64,000 bases of DNA, taken from NCBI GenBank assembly GCA_001839685.1, contig MLAK01001415.1:70822-134821 (forward strand). Reading direction: 5' to 3'. Positions within the stretch are counted from its first letter, which is position 1, and every line of letters starts with the position of its first letter. Below are positions 49,631-58,521 of the stretch, in pieces. The stretch comes from Tritrichomonas foetus (taxonomy: Eukaryota > Parabasalia > Tritrichomonadida > Tritrichomonadidae). The notes beneath the pieces were generated by a model. That model was not told where the DNA came from and searched no databases. It saw only the letters and a list, made by a program, of their open reading frames with translations. The position numbers were made by a program, and so were the translations under genes.

Positions 49631-51826
49631 TTATATTGCATCTGCCAGTCTTTGAGCTTTCTTCAATTTTCCAACAACTGACATCCACACCGAACTGAAT
49701 GAGCCAATTTCCATTGATATATTTTGATCCCTCAACGTATCATGACATACAAATGTTGAGCACAATTCTTTTCTTTCCCAACAACTTTTTATATGATTTT
49801 TCTGTTCTTCAGGTAAATCTTTATGAATTCCTTTTTTCCCACTCATTACGCTGTAATAATCGACTCTCGATACATTTGCAGCACCGTGAAACCAGTCTCT
49901 ACAATGGTAACCATGAGGAAGCACTTCAATTAGTGCAGTTGGTGCTTCTGGCGTCGAAGGTGGCATCCACAAACAGTTGGAAAGTCCAGAACCATGAGCT
50001 CCAAAAAGGACAGATGCAGAAGATGTTAATTCTATTTGTTCAGGGACTGAATATTCGGCAAAATCAACTCTTTTTACACGACAGAAATCACAACGACTTA
50101 ACATATATTCTTCAATTTCATCGATGTTCAAAAATAGACGAGATGTACCAAGTCGTTCAACAATTAAAACGAGAGGTGAAAAAGAGTCAATTGGCTCTGG
50201 TTGAACATTTAATGACTTCAAAACTGAATTTCGAAGCATGATGGCAGTATCATTTCGAAAGTCGTACTGAATGTTTAACATTTCATCAGAGGTTCGTGCA
50301 GCGGAAGGATTTTTTTCGAGTTTCTCAAGGCCGACTATGACGCGATCGAATAATCTGGTAACGTTATCTAAATACAACTCAACGACCCTATGCGTGGACA
50401 TACTGGAAATAAGTTCAGGGAAAGCGTCGAAATCATAATCGCGAAGGAAAACATGACGATTTTCATAAAATCCATTTTCGAAATCTTTCTCGAATAATTG
50501 AAATGTGTGAAATGCTGGAACAAGAAAATCAAAAGTTGTATGCCAAAGCATTCGGGAGTTGTAAAATCGAGCAATAACATAACTAATATTGGATAAATGC
50601 TCAAACTTACTTTTTGTGTGAGCTTGTCTATGTCCAATATTTTTATCGTCAACGTGCTCATTATTTTGATTTTGATTTTCATTATTGTGATTATGATTTT
50701 GATTTTCATTATTGTGATTTTGATTTTGATTTTCATTATTCTGATTTTGATTTTCATTATTCTGCTTATGATTTTCATTATTCTGATTTTGATTTTCATT
50801 ATTCTGCTTATGATTTTCATTATTCTGATTTTGATTTTCATTATTTTGCTTAACATTATTTTGATTTTGGTTATTTTCACCAGAGTCTAAAATTTTCAGC
50901 GCCTTTTGATCGTATTCATCAGAATTATGGATGTTGCGTTGATTTTGGCGTGCGATTTCTGTGATTGGCTCGTGGATGACAACAGGCTCATAGATTAGGC
51001 GTCCCTCTTCACGATCGAATGGTGCTGATCGGGCTCCGGCAGAAAGAAACGGCTCCGGGAAAATATAATCTGCTTCAGTTGCAAATACGAATATGTTTCT
51101 GTAAATAGCAACTCGGCGCATGTCACAAAATCTAGTTTCAAAGCTATTTCCGAAACATTTCATTTGGGACCAATGAATTCCAAGAGTGTTTTGATCATCT
51201 TTTTTTTGATGATCATCATTTTTTGGATATTCCAAAATTTTGAGGTTTTTCTTTTTTTCGTGATTTGAAAGATTTTCTTTGTTTTCTAAAAACTCATTTC
51301 CTTCAAAATTTTGGCCATTTTTTGGAATCGAATTCATTTTATCATAAAAATCTAAAACTGACACCTCCAATGGTAAATAGTTGTCAACTTCTGGCAAAAT
51401 ATCTTTTGGTATTTGAAAAGGCGATGGTTTAAAATGCGAAGGATCAACGCAAACTAAAAATCCGGTATAATTTTGGATAAACGGTAGCGGGAATTCAAGT
51501 TTAAGCGAAAGTTGCGAAGCCGAAAGAAGCCGTGGAATTCCGGGACGCATCACGAGGGGAAGTCCGAACGACATGGTTTGATATCCGAAATATGAATTTA
51601 AGACTTTTTGATGTTTTTCCGGAATTGGTCGACTAAATTTGATTGTAACTGTGTAATTTTCGGATGATGCTTCACGTAAATGATAGCAGGGATTAAATTC
51701 GTCGAATTTTAGAGTTGTGTTGGTAGTATTCTTTTTTCGCGATGTAAGAACGACACCAACACTCATGAGAATGCTAAATGCAACAGCAATTTCAAGGATA
51801 TGGATTCCAGTGATCCTACCCCGCAT
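49631..51826 (-). CDS. GT61-type (DUF563) glycosyltransferase, type II membrane protein, with Asn/Gln-rich repeat insert
   Basis: 731 residues. A short basic N-terminus and one hydrophobic segment (about 6-27) give type II topology expected of a Golgi glycosyltransferase. The C-terminal domain shows the GT61/DUF563 signature: VLFGAHGSGLSNCLWMPPS, then ALIEVLPHGYHCRDWFHGAA (about 590-650). The middle contains an insert of about 75 residues (about 315-395) made of Asn/Gln/Glu/Lys hexads such as NENQNQN and NENHKQN, encoded by a minisatellite-like stretch (50657-50865). GT61 enzymes add xylose, arabinose or GlcNAc in plants and animals; the donor here cannot be predicted. First ATG used. Confidence 0.8.
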   Translation of the reverse strand: MRGRITGIHILEIAVAFSILMSVGVVLTSRKKNTTNTTLKFDEFNPCYHLREASSENYTVTIKFSRPIPEKHQKVLNSYFGYQTMSFGLPLVMRPGIPRLLSASQLSLKLEFPLPFIQNYTGFLVCVDPSHFKPSPFQIPKDILPEVDNYLPLEVSVLDFYDKMNSIPKNGQNFEGNEFLENKENLSNHEKKKNLKILEYPKNDDHQKKDDQNTLGIHWSQMKCFGNSFETRFCDMRRVAIYRNIFVFATEADYIFPEPFLSAGARSAPFDREEGRLIYEPVVIHEPITEIARQNQRNIHNSDEYDQKALKILDSGENNQNQNNVKQNNENQNQNNENHKQNNENQNQNNENHKQNNENQNQNNENQNQNHNNENQNHNHNNENQNQNNEHVDDKNIGHRQAHTKSKFEHLSNISYVIARFYNSRMLWHTTFDFLVPAFHTFQLFEKDFENGFYENRHVFLRDYDFDAFPELISSMSTHRVVELYLDNVTRLFDRVIVGLEKLEKNPSAARTSDEMLNIQYDFRNDTAIMLRNSVLKSLNVQPEPIDSFSPLVLIVERLGTSRLFLNIDEIEEYMLSRCDFCRVKRVDFAEYSVPEQIELTSSASVLFGAHGSGLSNCLWMPPSTPEAPTALIEVLPHGYHCRDWFHGAANVSRVDYYSVMSGKKGIHKDLPEEQKNHIKSCWERKELCSTFVCHDTLRDQNISMEIGSFSSVWMSVVGKLKKAQRLADAI
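50657..50865. repeat. In-frame coding minisatellite of the GT61-type gene
   Basis: About 11 imperfect copies of an 18-base unit related to ATTATTCTGATTTTGATTTTC on the plus strand, interspersed with 12-base and CTTATG-bearing variants. In the gene it encodes the hexads NENQNQN and NENHKQN. Alternation of the two unit types suggests a higher-order duplicated block (36-54 bp). Length is probably polymorphic. Confidence 0.75.
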
Positions 51827-52362
51827 TTGGCATCTATTGATTGATGGAAATTTGAATTCATTGGGGAAAGGACAAATAAGGCCAAATCATTGAATTTTAC
51901 AAAAACATGTGTTTTGGTCAATGAAAATGCACACCGAAAGCTATATAGCTTATATAAATATCATTATAAAATTGAGCAGCATTGAAACAATTATATTTTG
52001 TTATTATATAGATTTATTGATTGTAGATGTTTTCAATAGAGGATGAAATTCATTTTTTTACTTTTCATCATTAGATTGATCTTCTTAGAAACAACACCAC
52101 CTTCTTCTACTTTGTTATTTGAGTTTTCGAAAGAAATCAGATCAAATTTCAAGAATAGATGTGATTGTCAAAATGTTTTGATATATTATTCATGACATAT
52201 ATGGTTATAATATAGTAATATATACTTAAAGCAATATAAAACGCTCTATTTCTTCATTTTTTGAAGCATTTCTCCTTTGATCAAAAGAAACACATACATT
52301 GAGTGACTATTATGGATAATGAATATAATTTAGTTAGGATCTATTTACTTATAATTCATTAC
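51827..52362. other. Spacer with a short secreted-like ORF
   Basis: Separates two minus-strand genes. A pair of GGCCAAAT/GGACAAAT words occurs near 51874-51886. A plus-strand mini-ORF is described separately. An intron-like string (GTAAGT...CTAAC...AG) read on the minus strand after the Pmp-like stop codon is noted but does not fit the trichomonad consensus. Confidence 0.4.
52043..52195 (+). CDS. Possible 50-residue secreted peptide or gene remnant
   Basis: ATG-initiated frame MKFIFLLFIIRLIFLETTPPSSTLLF..., with a signal-peptide-like start, a helix-breaking Pro pair and a Cys-x-Cys near the end. No neighbours on this strand and no coding continuation, so it could be the remaining 5' end of a decayed secreted-protein gene. 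Weak support. Confidence 0.25.
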   Translation: MKFIFLLFIIRLIFLETTPPSSTLLFEFSKEIRSNFKNRCDCQNVLIYYS

Positions 52363-53664
52363 TTACAATGAAAGAATCATTGATTCAAGAATAGGTGCGA
52401 TTATTAAAAGTTTGCTAGCTTTTAAAGTTCTTTTATATTCATTCCACGACTTGCCATATCTTTCAAACATCTCCATTTGCATTGTATTTGTTGGAAGGAA
52501 TGATTGTGTCGCAGTAAAAGTATTTGTGACTGGTATTTTATCTTTTCCTGCAGCAAAACAAATGCGTAAGTCAACAACAGGTAGTTTAATTGCATCTTCA
52601 TTATCATAGTTGATAATTGAAAATGCTTCAACAATGTCTGGAATGCCTTTAAACATAAAATAAGAAACAATAATATCGGAATAACAGTTCATCAAATGAA
52701 CTGTAGTGGACATTGCGTCAATGTATAGAAGTTGGACTTTAATATACATGATGTTTTTCATATAAGCATGACAATTATTACTGTTAATAAATAATAAACT
52801 GATTTTCACTTGACGATTTGATAAATTATCAGAAATTCTATCAAATATAATATTATCAATGAAACAATCTTTATTAAATTTATTAATAGTAATTGCATTG
52901 TTAGTGATGAGACGGCAAACATGACAATATTTCAAAGAAAAGGATGATGGAATATCCGAATAGATGAATGTTCCTTGTCCAGTCACACAATTATTTTTTG
53001 TTATATTGGCTGCAAAATATGAAACAAATCCTTTTTTTGTAAATGAACATCCATATGTTGCATTAAAATAACCTATAAATCCAGTATAATTAACATTAAT
53101 ATCAAGATTCATTGCTGAATCTAAATAATGAGCGCCACCATTGACAGCAGATGATGACTTAAAAACTGTATAATTAAGCTTTGCAAATCCCCCACAAAAA
53201 AATATTGCTCCACCAGATACTACAGCAACACAATCTCGAAATCCACTTTCTGTAACTGTTAAATCAGTTGATGGATATGAAGAAATGATATAAACAGCTC
53301 CACCATTATTAAAAGGTGCAAATTTCGCAGGAGTTTTACATTTATTGAAAACACATTTATCAATCAATACACTTCCTCCATGATTCACATTTTGTCGATA
53401 GATAAATGTATGATTTTGAAACATAGTATCTGCTTCTTCTGATGTAATTCGTATTGCACTTGATAAGAAAAAGGAAAATTGTGTTGAAAATAATATCAAT
53501 TTTACCATTGGATTACTTGAAGAAAAAAATGGACCAAAAAAATTTTGAAAAAAGCTTTTCTCGATAGAAATCCTCGGCAAAGTTGATAAATGGGGAAGAA
53601 CAAATGCTACACTATCTTTTAACATATTTCCATTGAGAAAGCATAGCGTTAGATTTTGATACAT
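52363..53664 (-). CDS. Pmp-like right-handed beta-helix surface protein, possibly truncated
   Basis: 433 residues with the repeat style of chlamydial-Pmp-like proteins of trichomonads: NNGGAVYIISS (about 115-125), VSGGAIFFCGG (about 145-155), VNGGAHYLDS (about 172-181), plus N-rich beta-strand rungs and evenly spaced cysteines (CVFNKCK, CHVCRL). These proteins are usually surface-exposed with a signal peptide and a membrane span with a short cytoplasmic tail. Here the N-terminus begins MYQNLTLCFLNGNM, hydrophobic segments are weak (47-62), and the C-terminus (LLIIAPILESMILSL) has at best a short hydrophobic tail. So either the protein is truncated at one or both ends or is secreted. Adhesion role is inferred from the family. 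Confidence 0.65.
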   Translation of the reverse strand: MYQNLTLCFLNGNMLKDSVAFVLPHLSTLPRISIEKSFFQNFFGPFFSSSNPMVKLILFSTQFSFFLSSAIRITSEEADTMFQNHTFIYRQNVNHGGSVLIDKCVFNKCKTPAKFAPFNNGGAVYIISSYPSTDLTVTESGFRDCVAVVSGGAIFFCGGFAKLNYTVFKSSSAVNGGAHYLDSAMNLDINVNYTGFIGYFNATYGCSFTKKGFVSYFAANITKNNCVTGQGTFIYSDIPSSFSLKYCHVCRLITNNAITINKFNKDCFIDNIIFDRISDNLSNRQVKISLLFINSNNCHAYMKNIMYIKVQLLYIDAMSTTVHLMNCYSDIIVSYFMFKGIPDIVEAFSIINYDNEDAIKLPVVDLRICFAAGKDKIPVTNTFTATQSFLPTNTMQMEMFERYGKSWNEYKRTLKASKLLIIAPILESMILSL

Positions 53665-53840
53665 TACATCATTATCAGATCACAAGTCATTTTCATAGCA
53701 GTTTATATCTTCATCATTATTATAAGGAAAATTCTCGTCAATGACTGAAGAGTAACAATAAAATAATCATGAAAAACAATGAAAAGAATAAAGAGAAATA
53801 ATTAAAATATGATAAGATCAACGCATATTTATTACAATGA

Positions 53841-55148
53841 TTAAAGCAGCTTCTTGCAACAAAGAGATTGTCCCAGATCGAAAAACTGTGATGAAGATCT
53901 AGTAGAATTTCCTCCTTTCAGTAAACCTACTCTTTTTCTAATGTTATTAGGTTCCAACAAAAAACGATGGTTTGCTGAAGTTAGTGGAATTAAAGCAGGA
54001 AGCTTTGGTGCAGATGATGAAAGTGGTGTCAACGCTTTTGCTGAATTAGAGTTTCTAATATTATCATAATAAGAAGACGTTCTTATTATTTCATCACCTG
54101 TAAAAGTTGGTGTTGTTATTTTCACACTGTTTCTTCTATTTTTAGGTGTTTGTTGAGGAGCAATTTTCATTGTTTGTGTCCAATCAAAGACATAATCAAA
54201 TACAAAACCAGATTTAATAAATAAATTTCTGAAAAGTGATCTTAATTCGGCATAATTTGGTTGTTCATCGAAACCTAAGCTTCGAACATTTTTGAAATAT
54301 TGAACAAACTCTTCAGGAATATCTGAGCAAAGTGCTTCATAAGAATAGGATAACTTAATTTCTGTAATTTTTGTAAATTTTTCTCGTAAATTAGGTTCTT
54401 TTATACCCTTCCATGGAAGACATCCTTTTAATAAGTAAACCAAAACATATCCAATAGATTCAAGATCATCTCTTCTGCTTTGTGCTAATCCCATATGCCC
54501 ATTGATAGGTGCAAACACAGGATTTCGTGAAATCTCAGGAGCATCATGAATAAGTAGATGCTGTTGAGTTGAAGCATCACGATATTGGAGGGCTTCTGTA
54601 AAATTCATCATAAATAATTGATTAGGTTCTGAAGGTTTTCCAATAACATAGTTTGAAGGATTAATCAAATGATAAATATAATGATTTTCATGTAAATACT
54701 CAATTAAGTTTAACATTTGATCAGCTAACATTAACACAGTTTTCAAGGAAAATTTCTTATTTGGCTGTTTCTTTAAAAGGCTTGATAAAGATTCTCCAAC
54801 ATATTCAACAATTGTTATATTATAATTATTTTCATTTCCATGATATAAAACTTTGGGGACACCTGGAGATCCTGACATGCTCTCATAAATCATGTTTTCT
54901 TTTTGCAAAGAATTACCTCCAAAAAATGTTGATTCAAATTTGACAACATAACGTGATTGATTCGTTAAATGCTCGCAAAAATAAACAGAGTTGGTTTTGC
55001 TGTTGATCTTTTCCAATACTTTAAAGCGTTGAACAATGATGGGAGGAATTTCCATCAAAAATATATCACTTTTTTTCAATGTCAAATTTTTTTTAGAACC
55101 ATTCCCAAAAATATAAAGATTTGAGTTCACGTTATATTTCGTGTTCAT
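53841..55148 (-). CDS. CK1-family pseudokinase
   Basis: 435 residues with the casein-kinase-1 fold: KENMIYESMSGSPGVPKVLYHG is typical, beta-3 Lys70 is kept, and DDLESIGYVLVYLLKGCLPW is the CK1 signature in the C-lobe. The catalytic machinery is gone: the position of HRDIKPDN reads YHLINPSN, so the catalytic Asp is Leu161 and Lys is Asn163; the DFG aspartate is Asn182 (MNFT); the glycine loop is KINSKTNSVYF. It should not transfer phosphate and probably acts as a scaffold or regulator. The tail (about 320-435) is Ser/Thr/Asn/Pro-rich. The start could be Met32 (MEIPPIIVQRF), where homologous CK1 sequences begin; I keep the first ATG. Confidence 0.8.
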   Translation of the reverse strand: MNTKYNVNSNLYIFGNGSKKNLTLKKSDIFLMEIPPIIVQRFKVLEKINSKTNSVYFCEHLTNQSRYVVKFESTFFGGNSLQKENMIYESMSGSPGVPKVLYHGNENNYNITIVEYVGESLSSLLKKQPNKKFSLKTVLMLADQMLNLIEYLHENHYIYHLINPSNYVIGKPSEPNQLFMMNFTEALQYRDASTQQHLLIHDAPEISRNPVFAPINGHMGLAQSRRDDLESIGYVLVYLLKGCLPWKGIKEPNLREKFTKITEIKLSYSYEALCSDIPEEFVQYFKNVRSLGFDEQPNYAELRSLFRNLFIKSGFVFDYVFDWTQTMKIAPQQTPKNRRNSVKITTPTFTGDEIIRTSSYYDNIRNSNSAKALTPLSSSAPKLPALIPLTSANHRFLLEPNNIRKRVGLLKGGNSTRSSSQFFDLGQSLCCKKLL

Positions 55149-55761
55149 TGAAATCGAATCAGATTATTCAAAAAAATTATTGACATTGTGAAGGAATGTT
55201 TTCTCAAAATCTAACTGGATTCAAATGAAATAGAATTTGAATTATACCATCAAAAAATCAATAGAGTTTGTTCAACATACTTTGTTGTTCCTCAAAATTC
55301 AATAAATTTTACATTAGAAGTTCAGAAAAAATAATTATTCCAATTGAAATTGCGATTTTCTTTTTTTCGAGGTCATACAATCTCAATATTTGTATCTTCT
55401 GATAATTTTTATCTTAAGACAATTTCCTCACTCATTTGTAGAAATCTAAATTGATCAAAATGGTAATTACATGGCTTAATCAGAATTTTGATTTAAGACA
55501 TCGTCGGCCAAATATATATTTAATTTTATGGGCAATGTAATCATGATTAGTTTGACGAATCAAATGAATTTATGCTTTTTTTAAGACCATTAATAGATAT
55601 AAGCATTTTAAACTTAACCACCAGACTGTAATATGATATTACTAATATCTTCTCACTGGTAATTCTGTTATATTTCAGTCGAAAACTGATTCCTATTTTT
55701 TTGTTAACCATATTTTTTTTTCGTGACGACCATTTATTGAAAGAAAATCTCAGAATTTTGA
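55149..55761. other. Intergenic spacer, divergent
   Basis: AT-rich DNA between the CK1-like start and the small ORF. No ORF, repeat or RNA gene recognised. Confidence 0.45.
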
Positions 55762-55947
55762 ATGTCTCTCAGGCCTAAGCCTAAGCAAACTATGGCGAAT
55801 GTTCCTTATGAAAAAACAATGAGAATAGTAGATATCCATGAAAATAAAGATTTAGACTACGCCAAATTTCGAGAACAATTATTAGAAATAAGAAAAGGAT
55901 TAGAAGAAAGTTTGAACGAAGTTAATCAAATTATAGAGAAGAAATAA
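55762..55947 (+). CDS. Small hypothetical coiled-coil protein
   Basis: 61 residues, MSLRPKPKQ..., with a charged amphipathic helix (about 30-61: YAKFREQLLEIRKGLEESLNEVNQIIEKK) of heptad character and a basic N-terminus. The codon composition and the absence of low-complexity translation suggest a real gene, and a normal AT-rich leader precedes it. No family recognised; small helical adaptor subunits look like this. It is directly followed by a minisatellite in its 3' flank. Confidence 0.5.
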   Translation: MSLRPKPKQTMANVPYEKTMRIVDIHENKDLDYAKFREQLLEIRKGLEESLNEVNQIIEKK

Positions 55948-56044
55948 TTCATAATATATAAATGCGGTAATGCTTGCTTGTGTTTGGTTTTTTTAAAAAA
56001 CTTTACTTTATATAATTTTTTTATTTTCCTTTTCTTTTTTAATT

Positions 56045-56398
56045 CATGTTCATAACTCTTTCCATTCATAACTCTTTCCATTTATAACTCTTTCCATTCA
56101 TAACTCTTTTCTTTCATAGCTCTTTCCATTCATAACTCTTTTCTTTCATAGCTCTTTCCATTCATAGCTCTTTCATTCATAACTCTTTCCATTCATATCT
56201 CTTTCATTCATAACTTTTTCCATTCATATCTCTTTCATTCATAACTTTTTCCATTCATATCTCTTTCATTCATAACTCTTTTCTTTCATAGCTCTTTCAT
56301 TCATAACTCTTTTCTTTCATAGCTCTTTCATTCATAACTCTTTCATTCATATCTCTTTCATTCATAGCTCTTTTCTTTCATAACTCTTTCCATTCATG
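56045..56398. repeat. CATTCATAACTCTTTC minisatellite
   Basis: About 20 imperfect units of 14-18 bases built from CATTCATAACTCTTTC, with variants AGCTC, ATCTC, TTTC and TTTTC, in tandem over 350 bp. It lies in the spacer between the small helical protein gene and the membrane-protein gene (convergent). No long ORF. The alternating variant pattern suggests duplications of multi-unit blocks. Confidence 0.9.
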
Positions 56399-56539
56399 AC
56401 ACTTAGATTTTTCCAGGCCTTTTTCAAATCACCTGAAGTATCACCTCAAACATAACGGAAATCGCAAATATTATAATTCGGAAATAATATATATAAGAAA
56501 TAACCACAAGAGTGTAAAATAAAACACTTAAAAACAATT

Positions 56540-57529
56540 TTATGTCGAAGAAAACATTTCATATTTGAAATATTCCGTCACGAATTCATTGATCGACAGA
56601 ACCGCCACAAATGCAATTGCAGAATCAATTATATCCATTTTAAGTCTTTGTCCAAATACGTCACCTGACCCAACATTTACAACCTCAGGAACAACTGCAT
56701 CACCTGCGCTGCTGCTGCTTGAATCACCCGTTTTTCCCCAGTGAACGGCAAACCAATCAAATGAATCCTGTGTGCGCGAAAATTTGAAATAAAGGTAACA
56801 AACAATAATTAAAAGAATGCAACCACGAATTCCAGGTACAACACAAAGCTGTACCATAGTTTCAAACCTTCCCTTTTGAATGATCCGCATCAGGAAAATC
56901 GTCATTGAAAAAATGACAACGATAGCAGCACCAGCAGGAATGAAGATTGGTGGAAGAAAACTATATGTGGTGAAAAGCCAGAATCCAAGAGCAATACTGA
57001 GAAGTGCTTGGTTTACCGTAGCAGTGCCTGAAAAGATGGCCGATAGAGTAATCGAGATAAAGAAGATTGTGGCAACAACGCGCGATATGTTCCAGACTCC
57101 AATTGTAACCGAAAACAAGAAAGACGATAGAATTGTAATTAAAACGATTGTGAAAGATGGCGATAAATAATTATTTCGAAGCGGGTGATAGTTTAGGCCA
57201 TCCCATGTGACGCACGCGGGTGGCTGTGGCAGGCAAAGTTGCAGGAGAGAGCATAAAACGGCTGAGAGGCTAAAAAGATAAAGAAAATGGATTAATTGAT
57301 ATCGTGCTGTGTTGTAAAATCGAGCGAGTTTTTGTTGGACTCCAAAGCCGTAAAGTCTGAAAAATATAGGAAGGAGCAATAAAAGCTCGGCGACAATCCA
57401 TATCATGGCATCGAAATGAATAATAAATTGAAACGAAGAAAAAATCGGCTGGAAAACTTTCGTGGCAATGGCATGGCATCCATCAAACCAATTATCATTG
57501 ATCCCATTTGTAATAATCACATCATTCAT
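56540..57529 (-). CDS. Polytopic membrane protein (unassigned; faint PAP2-like features)
   Basis: 329 residues with about eight hydrophobic segments (about 45-60, 78-100, 127-145, 148-168, 170-188, 192-216, 230-248, 303-318) separated by short loops. A Ser-rich, low-complexity loop (about 270-280) precedes the final helix. The order of an exposed SPSF block after helix three and an SR block (NISRVVATIFF) before helix five vaguely recalls PAP2/glucose-6-phosphatase-type enzymes, but the essential Lys-Arg-Pro, PSGH and SRxxxxxHxxxD residues are not all present. I leave it unassigned. First ATG used. Confidence 0.5.
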   Translation of the reverse strand: MNDVIITNGINDNWFDGCHAIATKVFQPIFSSFQFIIHFDAMIWIVAELLLLLPIFFRLYGFGVQQKLARFYNTARYQLIHFLYLFSLSAVLCSLLQLCLPQPPACVTWDGLNYHPLRNNYLSPSFTIVLITILSSFLFSVTIGVWNISRVVATIFFISITLSAIFSGTATVNQALLSIALGFWLFTTYSFLPPIFIPAGAAIVVIFSMTIFLMRIIQKGRFETMVQLCVVPGIRGCILLIIVCYLYFKFSRTQDSFDWFAVHWGKTGDSSSSSAGDAVVPEVVNVGSGDVFGQRLKMDIIDSAIAFVAVLSINEFVTEYFKYEMFSST

Positions 57530-58521
57530 GAATATCTTTTACAATTTTTCAAATCAAATGTCACCATACATTTTCTGTCATTAAGAAACCTTCATACTTT
57601 CGACTGATATATGAGCTTTATCATGTTGATTTTCTATTTTTTCTTCTTTGGTTGTTCGTAAAACATTTTAGAATTTAAATTATACTTATGCCACTCTAAA
57701 CTTACAGACAAAAAATATTAATATCAGATTGTTTGTTTTGGTACATTCTATGAAATAATAGCTAGTGAAATTGGTTGATCAACTATCAATCATCCAATTA
57801 ACCATAAATCATATATTGGCAGAAAAAGCTATTGAAACAATTGAAACATCGGTGAAATTGTTGGCAACTTCTTCAAATTGAATGAATTTATAATGGTACA
57901 GAATAGATAACTAATAAATCAAGATATGTATCATAATGAACATTACTTTATCATTATGAATCATTTATGTGATATTTGTCAGCTTGCAAAATCTGATAAA
58001 AATAATCATTTCTGTTTTAGACGTAATTCTAACTTCTTAGTTAGTATTAGTTTATCATAGCGCATAAAGTAAAATGAAAACTTATATTAGGAAAAATTCA
58101 AACCAAAATTTCGATCGATTATCGAAATCAATCTCCCATGTTTTATTATAGATTTGAAGAAATGTTTATCCATTTGATTTAAAAGTGAATTGAACAATCA
58201 ATAGAATATTATTCTAAGAATTTGAAGATTATTTCAAGAAAAGAAATTTAATTCGTTGTATGGGCCGTGGAATAGGTTTTATTTTTTCTAAATCAAGTAG
58301 CAGAATGGATGTCATTCATATACATTACTTACATCGTTTTACGATTCGTGTGAATCGATTACGATATTTTCGGAGAAAGTTCAAAATCTTACAAATAACT
58401 AAATAATTCATATTCAATTTGATAGATATTTTTATGGAGTTTGATAGCATATTATCCACTTTTAGACAGAAATAAATTGCACCTATTCAAAAATTCAATT
58501 GGAACTTCTGTTATTTGTGGT
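57530..58521. other. Intergenic spacer, divergent promoters
   Basis: About 990 bp between the start of the membrane-protein gene and the ankyrin gene. Several ATCAAT/ATTGAT words around 57770-57870. No RNA gene or ORF. The open frame of the ankyrin gene extends upstream to a TTG at 58441. Confidence 0.45.

Noticed and set aside
50368..50890. Ile/Lys- and Leu/Ile-rich ORFs over the Asn-rich repeat
   Set aside because: They are other-frame readings of the in-frame minisatellite of the GT61-type gene.
52310..52362. Intron-like string after the Pmp-like stop (GTAAGT ... CTAAC ... AG on the minus strand)
   Set aside because: Does not match the trichomonad GTAYGT and fused ACTAACACACAG signals, and splicing would add only a short non-membrane tail.
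56540..57529. Naming the membrane protein a PAP2 phosphatase
   Set aside because: The order of SPS and SR blocks is reminiscent but the catalytic His and lysine/arginine residues are not present.
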